Positions 17,227 to 25,391 of a DNA stretch of 64,000 bases are shown one piece after another. The position numbers and the translations under genes are program-made. The notes under the pieces are model-generated. The model was not told where the DNA came from. It was given only the letters and a program-made list of their open reading frames with translations, and did not search any database. The stretch is taken from NCBI GenBank assembly GCA_965243215.1, contig CBDEUJ010000003.1, positions 1,039,838 to 1,103,837 on the forward strand, given 5' to 3'. Origin of the DNA: JAJEFO01 sp009843725 (GTDB lineage: Bacteria > Pseudomonadota > Alphaproteobacteria > Rhodobacterales > Rhodobacteraceae). Every line of letters starts with the position of its first letter. Position 1 is the stretch's first letter.

Positions 17227-18516
17227 TTACTTGCCAATGCAAAAATTGGCGAAGATGTCGTCTAGTATATGCTCGACATCCACGCGCCCGGCAAGGGAAT
17301 CGAGCGCCCGGATTGCCGAACGAACCTCCTCGGCGGCAATTTCTGCCAGGTCCGCCTCGCTTCTCAGCTGGATTGCTGCGCGCTGCAGCGATTCAACCGC
17401 TCCTTTCATCGCTGTTCGATGGCGCTCCCGGATGGCCAGCCCCGCCGTGCCCGCCCGCGATTCAAGCCGGGTTCCGATCTCGTCCACCAGCCAGTCAAGT
17501 CCTGCCCCGGTCTTCGCCGAAAAGTCCCCTTCGCAAATGTCCGCCTTCGGAACGGCAAGAATGTCGTCACCCTGGGGTTCCATTGTCGGTTCTGCAGCGC
17601 GGCATTCCGTGAGAATTACGCGAAGGTCCGCCTGTTCCGCTCGGACGCGCGCCTTCGCGACTCCAAGCATCTCGATTTCGTTGCGCCCTTCTCGGAGTCC
17701 GGCCGTATCCAGTACCGTGACGGGCAGCCCCCGAAGGTCCATTCTCACCTCGATGACATCACGTGTCGTGCCGGCGATGTCCGACGTGATTGCCGCTTCC
17801 CGGCCTGCCAACGCATTCAGCAACGTCGATTTTCCCACGTTTGGAGGCCCGACAATCGCGACCTCGAAGCCGTCACGAATGCGCTCCGCAATTCCGGTGC
17901 CCGCGCTTTCCTTCTGAAGATCCGAAATGACGTCCGCCACCAGTTCCCCAACCTCCGGCCTCACGTCTGCAGGCACGTCCTCATCAGCAAAGTCGATCGT
18001 CGCCTCAAGCAACGCGGCCGCCCTGACGAGCTTAGACCGCCAACCGGCCGCCCGCGCTCCTAGGGCGCCCGAAAGGACCCGGAGCGCCTGTCTGCGCTGC
18101 GCTTCGGTCTCTGCCTCGATGAGGTCGGAGAGACCTTCGACCTGGGCAAGATCAAGGCGCTCGTTCTCCAGCGCGCGCCGCGTGAACTCTCCCGGCTCCG
18201 CGAGCCTGTGCCCGGGCTGATCGCCGAGAGCGCGCAAAACCGCATCCACTGCCGCCAACGAACCGTGCAAGTGAAGTTCGGCAACATCCTCACCTGTAAA
18301 GCTGTCCGGTCCTGGAAGCCAAAGGACGAGTGCTTCGTCCAGCATGGCCTCGCCATCCGAAAGAGTCCGGAAAGAAGCACGTCGCGGCTGTGGCCGGCCA
18401 CCGGCCAACCGGTCAAGGGCCGTTCCTGCATCGGGACCGGAAAGCCGTACTACCGCAACGCCGGACTTTCCCCGGGCGCTGCTGAGGGCAAAAATTGTAT
18501 GGCCATGATTAACCAT
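17227..18516 (-). CDS. mnmE: tRNA modification GTPase MnmE
   Basis: Partner of MnmG in cmnm5U34 formation. The 429-residue protein has the N-terminal formyl-THF-binding domain (TIFALSSARGKSGVAVVRLSG), helical domain, and an inserted G domain with G1 GPPNVGKSTLLN, G2 IAGTTRDV and G3 DTAGLREG. It ends with the catalytic C-terminal FCIGK motif. It is 18 bases downstream of rho on the same strand, so rho may read into the mnmE-mnmG-rsmG-parAB cluster. Confidence 0.97.
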   Translation of the reverse strand: MVNHGHTIFALSSARGKSGVAVVRLSGPDAGTALDRLAGGRPQPRRASFRTLSDGEAMLDEALVLWLPGPDSFTGEDVAELHLHGSLAAVDAVLRALGDQPGHRLAEPGEFTRRALENERLDLAQVEGLSDLIEAETEAQRRQALRVLSGALGARAAGWRSKLVRAAALLEATIDFADEDVPADVRPEVGELVADVISDLQKESAGTGIAERIRDGFEVAIVGPPNVGKSTLLNALAGREAAITSDIAGTTRDVIEVRMDLRGLPVTVLDTAGLREGRNEIEMLGVAKARVRAEQADLRVILTECRAAEPTMEPQGDDILAVPKADICEGDFSAKTGAGLDWLVDEIGTRLESRAGTAGLAIRERHRTAMKGAVESLQRAAIQLRSEADLAEIAAEEVRSAIRALDSLAGRVDVEHILDDIFANFCIGK

Positions 18517-18534
18517 TTGAAATTAAACATGAAA

Positions 18535-19803
18535 TCACGCATTCATCGAGTCAAAGAACTCCGAATTGGATTTCGTTTGCTTAAGCTTCGACAGCAGGAA
18601 CTCAATGGCGTCCGTTGTGCCCATCGGGTTCAGAATCCGTCTCAGCACGAAGGTCTTCTGCAAATCGTTCCTGTCGACCAGCAGGTCTTCCTTCCTGGTG
18701 CCGGACTTGAGAATGTCCATTGCGGGATAGACGCGCTTGTCGGCCACTTTCCGGTCCAGGACGATCTCGCTGTTGCCCGTTCCCTTGAATTCCTCGAAGA
18801 TCACCTCGTCCATCCGGCTGCCGGTCTCAACGAGCGCCGTTGCAATGATGGTCAGGGACCCGCCCTCCTCGATATTTCTTGCCGCGCCAAAGAACCGTTT
18901 CGGACGCTGCAATGCATTGGCGTCAACGCCTCCCGTCAAGACTTTCCCGGACGACGGCACAACGGTGTTGAACGCACGTCCAAGGCGGGTGATCGAGTCG
19001 AGCAGGATCACGACATCCCTCTTGTGCTCAACCAGGCGCTTGGCCTTCTCGATCACCATGTCGCTCACCGCGACATGGCGGCTGGCAGGCTCGTCGAAAG
19101 TCGACGAAATCACTTCGCCCTTCACCGACCTCTGCATGTCGGTCACCTCCTCGGGGCGCTCATCGATCAGCAGGACGATCAGGTAGCATTCGGGATGATT
19201 GGTTTCGATCGAATGCGCTATGTTCTGAAGAATCACGGTCTTTCCGGTACGAGGCGGTGCCACGATCAACGACCTTTGGCCCTTTCCTATCGGTGCAACA
19301 AGGTCGATGACCCGGGCGGACCTGTCCTTGATCGTTGGATCCTCGATCTCCATCGTCAGCCGCTCATCCGGGTACAGCGGCGTGAGATTGTCGAAACTTA
19401 CCTTGTGCCGCGCCTTTTCCGGTTCCTCGAAATTGATCTTCTCCACCTTTGTCATTGCGAAGTACCGCTCGCTGTCGTTTGGTTCGCGAATGACGCCTTC
19501 CACCGTGTCGCCTGTACGCAACGCGAACTGGCGGATCATATCGGGCGAAACGTAGATGTCGTCCGGCCCAGGCAGGTAGTTTGCTTCCGGTGACCGCAGG
19601 AAACCGAAACCGTCCTGGAGAACCTCCAGGACGCCGTCGCCACCGATCGTCCAGTCCTCGTCCGCACGTTCCTTCAGGATCGAGAACATCATCTCGCCCT
19701 TGCGCATCGTTGACGCGTTCTCGATTTCCAGGTCCTCAGCGAGGTCCAGCAGCTCTTTCGGAGACTTGGACTTGAGTTCGGAAAGATTGAGACGATGAGT
19801 CAT
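18535..19803 (-). CDS. rho: Transcription termination factor Rho
   Basis: Hexameric RNA helicase that ends transcription. The 422-residue product has the N-terminal helical part (SPKELLDLAEDLEIEN), an OSB RNA-binding domain (GFGFLRSPEANYLPGPDDIYVS), Walker A APPRTGKT, Q-loop and Walker B VVILLDSITRLGRA, and the R-loop GTGNSEIVLDRK. All key residues are in place. Its ATG at 19803 is preceded by a leader of about 80 bases from the proposed promoter. Minus strand, upstream of mnmE. Confidence 0.97.
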   Translation of the reverse strand: MTHRLNLSELKSKSPKELLDLAEDLEIENASTMRKGEMMFSILKERADEDWTIGGDGVLEVLQDGFGFLRSPEANYLPGPDDIYVSPDMIRQFALRTGDTVEGVIREPNDSERYFAMTKVEKINFEEPEKARHKVSFDNLTPLYPDERLTMEIEDPTIKDRSARVIDLVAPIGKGQRSLIVAPPRTGKTVILQNIAHSIETNHPECYLIVLLIDERPEEVTDMQRSVKGEVISSTFDEPASRHVAVSDMVIEKAKRLVEHKRDVVILLDSITRLGRAFNTVVPSSGKVLTGGVDANALQRPKRFFGAARNIEEGGSLTIIATALVETGSRMDEVIFEEFKGTGNSEIVLDRKVADKRVYPAMDILKSGTRKEDLLVDRNDLQKTFVLRRILNPMGTTDAIEFLLSKLKQTKSNSEFFDSMNA

Positions 19804-19891
19804 GACAATGCCTTTCGGACATCCGCGGCGCGAATGGAAGGAAGCAGGATTGCAGAATTGCCCATGGTGTCAGGACGACACCCGCAACGCG

Positions 19892-19920
19892 TAACTAGTC
19901 ACGACCGAGTGCCGAGTCAA
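19892..19920 (-). promoter_or_regulatory. Possible promoter for rho
   Basis: On the minus strand TTGACT (19920-19915) and TAGTTA (19897-19892) are separated by 17 bases, just downstream of the hemJ stop. The -35 matches well, the -10 poorly. It would leave a leader of about 80 bases, which fits rho being autoregulated in its leader in other bacteria. Confidence 0.3.
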
Positions 19921-19926
19921 CAATCG

Positions 19927-20376
19927 TCAGAACTTGAGCACAACCGAAAGGACGATGACGATCATCAGGACCGTTGGCACCTCGTTCATCAACCGGTAGT
20001 CCCGGCCCGTCAACGCATCCGTTCCCGTTTCGAGCGTCTTGCGCCTCTGCGCCAGCCAATGATGAAACCAGGTCATGGCAAGAACGGCCGCGGCCTTCGA
20101 CCACGGCCAGATTTGCGACCAGTCGACGATTCCCGGAACAAACAGCAACGAAAGGCCAAAGACCCACGTCGCAATCATGGCAGGATTCATGATGATACGC
20201 AGAAGCCGCCGTTCCATCATGACGAAGAGATCATGTCTTTCGCCGGTGCAGCATGCTTGCTCGACATGATGTACGAAGAGACGAGGAAGATACAAGAGGC
20301 CTGCCATCCATGAAATGACCGAGATGACATGAAAGGCTTTCAGCCAAGGGTACATGAACACCGGCACTTCAAGCAT
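19927..20376 (-). CDS. hemJ: Protoporphyrinogen IX oxidase HemJ
   Basis: HemJ oxidises protoporphyrinogen IX in the inner membrane, the penultimate heme step in bacteria without HemY/HemG type oxidase. The 149-residue protein has four predicted membrane helices and the family opening YPWLKAFHVISVISWMAGLLYLPRLFVHH with the heme-ligand histidine, followed by WSKAAAVLAMTWFHHWL with the conserved lysine. I chose the ATG at 20376 (MLEVPVF), which follows GGAG by seven bases; the open frame has 11 more upstream codons without a site. It is the first gene leftward from the candidate oriC. Confidence 0.9.
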   Translation of the reverse strand: MLEVPVFMYPWLKAFHVISVISWMAGLLYLPRLFVHHVEQACCTGERHDLFVMMERRLLRIIMNPAMIATWVFGLSLLFVPGIVDWSQIWPWSKAAAVLAMTWFHHWLAQRRKTLETGTDALTGRDYRLMNEVPTVLMIVIVLSVVLKF

Positions 20377-20483
20377 TCGTCTTCTCCGACAGGACTGGCT
20401 TTCAAACAAAGATTAAGGATTAAAGAGGGTTGTGGTGGTAGTAAGGCATGGGGGCAAGTGGAATTCCTGACATATGGCCGAAC

Positions 20484-20492
20484 TTATGCACA
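20484..20492 (+). promoter_or_regulatory. dnaA box: DnaA box
   Basis: TTATGCACA matches the consensus TTATNCACA exactly. It is the leftmost clear box of the candidate origin. Confidence 0.65.
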
Positions 20493-20774
20493 CGGCTTTA
20501 TGTCGTGTCGTTCCATCGGCACGAATTGTGGAGGCATCGTGTTTCATGCATTGAAAAGAACCTCTTACCGCGTTCCTGGTGTTTTGCAATGTTGTGGAGC
20601 GCTATGGGAAAGTCCTTGGAAAAAAGGGTTGTCCACATGCAGTGGCAGCCGGGTTTCCACGGTGGACAGATCTTGCATGAGACGGGCCGGCGTGATCAAG
20701 AAGGGAACCAAGGTCGTTCCTCAGACGATTCCAGCCGGATTCCGACCGGAACATGCGGCAAGACTTGCACAGAG

Positions 20775-20783
20775 TTATCCACA
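20775..20783 (+). promoter_or_regulatory. dnaA box: DnaA box overlapping the maf start codon
   Basis: TTATCCACA is the strongest consensus DnaA box. Its last base is the A of the maf ATG, so DnaA bound here could also affect maf expression. Confidence 0.7.
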
Positions 20784-21382
20784 TGCCTGACCGATTGATT
20801 CTTGCTTCCGGTTCGGATGCACGTGCAGAAATGTTGCGTCGGGCAGCCGTTGCCTTTGACGTCACTCCGGCACGGATCGATGAAGATGCAGCCAGGGCCG
20901 GACTTCAGGCCGAGGGTGCAAGCGCTCGGGACATTGCTGATGCGCTTGCGGAGGCGAAGGCGCGAAAGGTCTCGGCAAAACACCCGGAAGCGCTTGTTTT
21001 GGGCGCCGATCAAGTGCTTGAGTTCGATGGAAGGATTCTCTCCAAGCCGGAAACCAAGGCAGACGCGGTCCGGCAACTGACGTCGATGCGAGGCGCAGGC
21101 CACAAGCTCCATTCAGCTGCAGTCATCTGCGAGAACTCGCGTCCGGTCTGGCGGCATGTTGGCTTGGCACGGCTGAACATGGCGACCCGCTCGAACGCCT
21201 GGATTGCGAATTACGTCGACCGGAAGTGGGACCATGTCCGACGCTCCGTCGGCGCTTACCGGATTGAGGACGAAGGCGTCCGTCTCTTTTCCCGCATCGA
21301 CGGCGATCATTTTGTCGTTCTTGGGCTCCCGCTGCTGGAAGTCTTGTCCTATTTGACGTTGCGAGGCACGTTGCCGTCATGA
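20783..21382 (+). CDS. maf: Maf-family nucleotide pyrophosphatase
   Basis: Maf proteins hydrolyse canonical or modified nucleoside triphosphates and are linked to septum control. The 199-residue protein begins with the signature LILASGSDARAEMLRRA (P-loop-like S-x-S-x-x-R), followed by VLGADQVLEFDGRILSKPETKADA and YRIEDEGVRLFSRIDGDHFVVLGLPLLEVLSYL. The ATG at 20783 matches the family start; upstream codons overlap the origin gap. It overlaps aroE by 4 bases and opens the rightward maf-aroE-coaE-dnaQ operon. Confidence 0.92.
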   Translation: MPDRLILASGSDARAEMLRRAAVAFDVTPARIDEDAARAGLQAEGASARDIADALAEAKARKVSAKHPEALVLGADQVLEFDGRILSKPETKADAVRQLTSMRGAGHKLHSAAVICENSRPVWRHVGLARLNMATRSNAWIANYVDRKWDHVRRSVGAYRIEDEGVRLFSRIDGDHFVVLGLPLLEVLSYLTLRGTLPS

Positions 21383-22215
21383 CGTCTCAAGACCGGATTC
21401 CTCTTGCTGGCGTGATCGGCACGCCAGTGGCCCATTCGAAGTCGCCCCGGATATTTCGGCACTGGCTGACGCGTTTCGGCATCCAGGGCCACTACATCCC
21501 GATGGATGTTGCGGAGCAGGATCTGGAAACTGCCATCCGTGCGCTTCCAAGGCTTGGATTCGTTGGCGTGAACGTCACGATCCCGCACAAGGAGCATGTC
21601 CTCGAAGTCGCAGATGTGGTGTCAGACCGTGCAGCGTTGACAGGTTCCGCGAACACGCTTGCATTTCGTGACGATGGCATGGTCCATGCAGACAGCACGG
21701 ACGGCCATGGATTCATGGAGAACCTGCGCAGCAGCGCTCCTGGCTGGGGTCCCGGGCAAGGGCCCGTCGCGATCCTCGGTGCCGGCGGTGCCGCGCGCGC
21801 CGTCGTCGCATCGCTCCTGAGCGCCGGAGCCGAGGAAATCCGGCTGTCAAACCGCACGCGGGCGCGAAGCGAGATCTTGAGAAAGGAATTCGGGGCCAAG
21901 ATTCGGGTTCACGACTGGAGCAAGGCCGGCGACATGCTGAAGGGCGCAAGGACGGTTGTGAACGCAACGTCTCTTGGCATGGTTGGCCACGACAAGCTGC
22001 AGGTGCCGCTTCGCCATCTTTCGGGAGACGCAGTCGTAACCGACCTGGTCTATGCGCCGCTCGAAACGGAGTTTCTTGCGCAAGCGCGCAGGATCGGATG
22101 CCAGACGGTCGATGGTCTCGGGATGCTCCTGTTTCAGGCCGCACCGGGATTCGAGCGCTGGTTCGGAATTGCGCCGCATGTTGACGACCAGTTGCGGCAG
22201 GCGGTTCTTTCGTGA
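21379..22215 (+). CDS. aroE: Shikimate dehydrogenase
   Basis: NADPH-dependent reduction of 3-dehydroshikimate in aromatic amino acid synthesis. The 278-residue protein has the shikimate-binding GTPVAHSKSPRIFRHW, NVTIPHKE with the catalytic lysine, and the NADP Rossmann motif LGAGGAARAVVASL, then NATSLGM and the C-terminal DGLGMLLFQAAPGFERWFG. Start and stop both overlap neighbours (ATGA with maf; GTGA with coaE), so it is translationally coupled. Confidence 0.96.
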   Translation: MTSQDRIPLAGVIGTPVAHSKSPRIFRHWLTRFGIQGHYIPMDVAEQDLETAIRALPRLGFVGVNVTIPHKEHVLEVADVVSDRAALTGSANTLAFRDDGMVHADSTDGHGFMENLRSSAPGWGPGQGPVAILGAGGAARAVVASLLSAGAEEIRLSNRTRARSEILRKEFGAKIRVHDWSKAGDMLKGARTVVNATSLGMVGHDKLQVPLRHLSGDAVVTDLVYAPLETEFLAQARRIGCQTVDGLGMLLFQAAPGFERWFGIAPHVDDQLRQAVLS

Positions 22216-22844
22216 CCCGTCCGACGGTCATCGGGCTCACGGGGTCCATTGGCATGGGCAAGACAACAACGGCAAGGATGTTCCGGGAGGCCGGGGTCCC
22301 GACCTGGGATGCTGATTCCGCAGTGCATCGTCTTTACAAGGACGGTGGTTCGGCTGTTGGGCCGATAGGGTCCCTCAATAGCGAAGTGATCCGCGACGGC
22401 GCAGTTGACCGTACAGCGCTTTCTGACTGGATAGCCCGGGACAATGCCGCGTTGGACAGAATTGAGAGCATCGTTCATCCACTTGTGCGCGCCGACCGCG
22501 AGAGGTTCGTCCGAAATGCAGTCCAGCCGGTGGTGCTTGTCGACATTCCCCTTCTCTTCGAGACTGGCGCGGAAGGGAGCGTGGACATCGTCGTCGTCGC
22601 ATCAGTGCCCGAGGAGATGCAACGCGAGCGCGTCCTGGCTCGCCCGGGATGGACGAAAGAGAAGTTCGAGCAGATCAGGTGCCGACAGATGCCAGACGCC
22701 GAAAAGCGCCGCCGTGCGGATTACGTGATCGAAACGGCCACGCTTGAAGCCGCTCGCAAGTCTGTCCATGATGTCCTGGGGCAGATCAGGGCTGGGCAGG
22801 CACATGAGGGAAATTGTCCTCGACACCGAGACGACAGGTCTTGA
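22212..22844 (+). CDS. coaE: Dephospho-CoA kinase
   Basis: Last step of CoA synthesis: phosphorylates dephospho-CoA. The 210-residue protein has the P-loop GLTGSIGMGKTTTARMFREAG, the DADSAVHRLY CoA-site motif, HPLVRADRERF and DIPLLFETGAE. A GTG at 22212 overlaps the aroE stop. The last ~14 residues (HEGNCPRHRDDRS) lie over the start of dnaQ, so coaE and dnaQ overlap by 41 bases, longer than the other junctions in the operon. Confidence 0.95.
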   Translation: MTRPTVIGLTGSIGMGKTTTARMFREAGVPTWDADSAVHRLYKDGGSAVGPIGSLNSEVIRDGAVDRTALSDWIARDNAALDRIESIVHPLVRADRERFVRNAVQPVVLVDIPLLFETGAEGSVDIVVVASVPEEMQRERVLARPGWTKEKFEQIRCRQMPDAEKRRRADYVIETATLEAARKSVHDVLGQIRAGQAHEGNCPRHRDDRS

Positions 22845-23496
22845 TCCGGACTCTGGCGACCGCATCGTCGAGATCGGTGCAGTGGAGCTGCTTGGGCACG
22901 TACCGACGGGAAGCACGTATCATCAATACATCAATCCGGAGCGCAAAGTGCCCAAGGAGGCAGTCGATGTGCATGGCCTCACCGACGACTTTCTGCGCGA
23001 CAAGCCTTCATTTGGCGCAATTGCACAGGATTTCCTGGCGTTCATAGGCGATGCGAATCTGGTCATCCACAATGCAGCATTCGACGTGAAGTTCCTGAAC
23101 GCGGAACTCCGCTGGCTGGCCCTTCCGCAAATTGACAGCGGGCGAACGGTCGACACTCTCGAAATCGCCCGAAGGAAATTCCCAGGCTCGCCCGCTTCAC
23201 TTGATGCCCTGTGCCGGCGCTTCGGGATCGACAATTCGAAGCGGACCCTGCATGGGGCGCTGCTCGACAGCGAAATCCTGGCGGAACTCTATCTCGAGCT
23301 GATCGGCGGCAGGCAACCGGACCTGCTGCTTGCCACCAAGGACGAAGCGACAGTTGCGGCCGACGCGGGCGAACAGTGGCGACCGGGGCCTCGGCCTGTG
23401 CGGCTTGGATCGCGTGTGACGCCTGAGGAGGAGAAGGCCCACGCGGAACTCGTGATCAGGCTGGGCGAGGGTTCGGTCTGGCAACGGCTCAGTTAG
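22804..23496 (+). CDS. dnaQ: DNA polymerase III epsilon subunit (3'-5' proofreading exonuclease)
   Basis: Proofreading subunit of the replicative polymerase. The 230-residue protein has the three DnaQ exonuclease motifs: ExoI VLDTETTGLDP (residues 5-15), ExoII HNAAFDVKFLNAEL, and ExoIII HGALLDSEILAELY. The C-terminal segment binds the alpha subunit. Start ATG at 22804 gives MREIVLDTETTG directly, the standard beginning. Position beside the candidate origin follows alphaproteobacterial synteny. Ends 8 bases into the convergent secB. Confidence 0.95.
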   Translation: MREIVLDTETTGLDPDSGDRIVEIGAVELLGHVPTGSTYHQYINPERKVPKEAVDVHGLTDDFLRDKPSFGAIAQDFLAFIGDANLVIHNAAFDVKFLNAELRWLALPQIDSGRTVDTLEIARRKFPGSPASLDALCRRFGIDNSKRTLHGALLDSEILAELYLELIGGRQPDLLLATKDEATVAADAGEQWRPGPRPVRLGSRVTPEEEKAHAELVIRLGEGSVWQRLS

Positions 23497-23989
23497 CCGG
23501 CGTTTCCGCGTCCCCGGATTCCTTCTGTTGCTGCTTGAGCCGCTCCCTGTAGAGCGTGACAAAGTCTATGATGTCCAGGTTCAACGGCGGGAACCCGCCA
23601 TCCCGGGTCATGTCGCTGACGATCCGGCGCACGAACGGGAACATCATGCGCGGGCACTCGATCATCAGGAACGGATGCAGCTGTTCGGTGGCGATGTTCT
23701 TGATCTGGAACAGTCCCACGTATTCAAGTTCCAGCAGAAACAGGACATCGTCGCTGTTCTTGTCTTTCGAGGTTATGCTGTACTTGGACGCAACCTCGAA
23801 CCTGTCGTCATCTCCGACCTTCCGCGGATCGATCGTTACCTGCGCCTGAAAGTCTGGCCGGACTTCCGCATTTACGGGTTTTCGCGTGACGATGTTCTCG
23901 AATGACAGGTCGCGAATGAACTGCCCGAGAACCTTCATTTGCGGAACCTGTGGCTCCTGCGGTGCCGAACCGTTCCTTTTCTTGGTCAT
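23489..23989 (-). CDS. secB: Protein-export chaperone SecB
   Basis: Tetrameric chaperone that keeps preproteins unfolded and delivers them to SecA. The 166-residue product has the family segments VLGQFIRDLSFENI, VSKYSITSKDK-type strand, LEYVGLF and the LMIECPRMMFPFVRRIVSDMTRDGGFPPLNLDIIDFVTLY block. ATG at 23989 follows GGAG; frames upstream lack similarity. It is 40 bases after fxsA on the same strand, so fxsA-secB are probably co-transcribed, and it is convergent with dnaQ. Confidence 0.95.
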   Translation of the reverse strand: MTKKRNGSAPQEPQVPQMKVLGQFIRDLSFENIVTRKPVNAEVRPDFQAQVTIDPRKVGDDDRFEVASKYSITSKDKNSDDVLFLLELEYVGLFQIKNIATEQLHPFLMIECPRMMFPFVRRIVSDMTRDGGFPPLNLDIIDFVTLYRERLKQQQKESGDAETPAN

Positions 23990-24029
23990 TTGAGGACTCC
24001 GTGGCAGCCTTGAGATCTGCAGGGCTCTA

Positions 24030-24500
24030 TCAGGGCGCCCGATGACGCTCAATGCCGCGTTCATCCACGGCTTCGTCCGAGAGCTCCTCGCATTCTCCGT
24101 CGACCACATCCGTTTCCGGCGGCCGGGCAGGGGCCCCATAGGCAAATTCCTGCACGACCAGCCGGTCCCTTGCGAAGCGGAAGGCAGCGCTGCGCACCGC
24201 CGGGACCATCATGGAGAGCCCGATCGTGTCAGTGAGAAACCCAGGCGTCAGCAGAAGAGCGCCGGAAAAGAGAATCATGGCGCCATGGGCAAGGGGTTCG
24301 GTCGGATCCTTCAGATCGTGAAGGCTGTCACGCAGTTCGGACAGCACCAGAAGGCCTTGGCTGCGGACGAGGGCAGCCCCCAGCACCGCGGTCAGAATCA
24401 CGATGGCCAGTGTCAGGCCGAGGCCGATGGCGCCGCCTACCTGTATGAACAGGGCGATTTCGCACAGCGGCACCAGCAGAAAAAGCAAGAACAGGCGCAT
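24030..24500 (-). CDS. fxsA: FxsA-family inner membrane protein
   Basis: FxsA is a small membrane protein that in E. coli affects phage T7 exclusion by F plasmid; its cellular role is unclear. The 156-residue product starts MRLFLLFLLVPLCEIALFIQVGGAIGLG, the family signature, and has about three hydrophobic segments followed by an acidic soluble tail. Three ATG codons are close together; I took 24500 because it follows GGAGG by eight bases and matches the family. Upstream of secB and divergent from the Tim44-like gene. Confidence 0.88.
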   Translation of the reverse strand: MRLFLLFLLVPLCEIALFIQVGGAIGLGLTLAIVILTAVLGAALVRSQGLLVLSELRDSLHDLKDPTEPLAHGAMILFSGALLLTPGFLTDTIGLSMMVPAVRSAAFRFARDRLVVQEFAYGAPARPPETDVVDGECEELSDEAVDERGIERHRAP

Positions 24501-24603
24501 GCGCATTTCCTCCATTGAAGGCATCAGGTGGACTCGGACACCAACTCGCCCTACATATGTGTCCTGTCGACTGAAATCCAATTCCTTGTCGTTGAGAGGC
24601 CGA

Positions 24604-25257
24604 ATGAGTTCTTCAATATTCCAGCTTCTGGTCCTTGCTGGCGTTGCCTTGTTCCTGATCTTCAAGTTGCGAAGCGTCCTGGGAACGAGAAGGGGCTTTG
24701 AAAAGCCCCCGGTTGTCGGGGGCAGCGCCCGAACGCGGCCGGAGTTCGATGTCATCGAGGGCGGACCGGATCCTGACATCACCGACTTTGTCGAGGACGG
24801 ATCGGCCAGCGCCATGGCGTTGGCGGCCATGAAGGAGGCCGAGCCCGGATTCATGGTCGCAACTTTCCTGGAAGGCGCACGCGAGGCCTTCGAGATGATT
24901 CTCATGGCATTCGAAAACGGCGACCTCTCGGAAGTGGAGGGCCTGATTTCCGACGATATCGAAAGGTCGTTCGCTCCCATTTTCGTTGCCCGCCGCGAGC
25001 GCCGGGTCACGGTTGAGGCGAGCCTTGTGGCAATTCGTGACGTCACGCTGAAGGAAGCCGCTTTCGATGCGGATTCCAGCCTGGCCGAAATGACGGTTCG
25101 CTTCGTCTGCGAACTGACCTCCGTTGTGAAAGACGACGTGGGCAAGGTCGTTGAAGGCGATCCAAACGAGATCAAGCGCCAGAAGCACGTCTGGACCTTT
25201 GCCCGGACCATGGGTGCAAATGACCCGAACTGGCAGCTGGTCGCCACGATGGAATGA
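24604..25257 (+). CDS. Tim44/TimA-like domain protein
   Basis: A 217-residue protein with one N-terminal membrane helix (IFQLLVLAGVALFLIFKLRSVLG) and a cytoplasmic Tim44-like domain (GFMVATFLEGAREAFEMILMAFENGDLSEVEGLISDDIERSFAPIF). Bacterial members (TimA) are thought to act at the inner membrane in alphaproteobacteria, related to the mitochondrial import motor anchor. ATG at 24604 follows GAGAGG. Usually followed by mltA and an Smr gene in this group; here the Smr gene is present but mltA is not. Confidence 0.85.
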   Translation: MSSSIFQLLVLAGVALFLIFKLRSVLGTRRGFEKPPVVGGSARTRPEFDVIEGGPDPDITDFVEDGSASAMALAAMKEAEPGFMVATFLEGAREAFEMILMAFENGDLSEVEGLISDDIERSFAPIFVARRERRVTVEASLVAIRDVTLKEAAFDADSSLAEMTVRFVCELTSVVKDDVGKVVEGDPNEIKRQKHVWTFARTMGANDPNWQLVATME

Positions 25258-25391
25258 AGCGCCTTTCGGCCGCCGCTTCCCCTGAGTTGGCGCGTGCGCA
25301 AGTCAGCGAAAGCCGTTCGCGCGCGAGGCATTCCCTGATCATGAGCGGAGTGGCGTTGACGGGGGATGCGGCACCGGCTGGTCGGCAATGA
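25254..25391 (+). CDS. Short ORF between the Tim44-like and Smr genes, unrecognised
   Basis: A 45-codon frame (MKRLSAAASPELARAQ...) whose ATG overlaps the stop of the Tim44-like gene by 4 bases, and whose TGA overlaps the Smr gene's ATG by 4 bases. It occupies the place where mltA (lytic murein transglycosylase) lies in related genomes, but at 45 residues it is far too short and shows no recognisable MltA motif. It could be a deletion remnant that kept both coupled ends, or simply a spacer that happens to be open. No function is assigned. Confidence 0.3.
   Translation: MKRLSAAASPELARAQVSESRSRARHSLIMSGVALTGDAAPAGRQ

Larger units (their letters stand above)
20377..20783. other. Candidate chromosomal replication origin (oriC)
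   Basis: This 406-base gap has no convincing gene. It contains two exact DnaA boxes (TTATNCACA) at 20484-20492 and 20775-20783, a one-mismatch copy (TTGTCCACA) at 20629-20637 and two weaker TGTGGA cores near 20528 and 20594. A TTAA-rich stretch with two TTAA half-sites lies at 20412-20424, reminiscent of CtrA half-sites but not properly spaced. Gene direction switches here: everything from parB to hemJ points left, maf to dnaQ points right. The flanking gene order is that seen around origins of other alphaproteobacteria. No unwinding element was located with certainty. Confidence 0.65.

Noticed and set aside
20409..20430. CtrA binding site in the candidate origin
   Set aside because: TTAA half-sites are present but spaced by 3 bases, not the 7 of the CtrA consensus.
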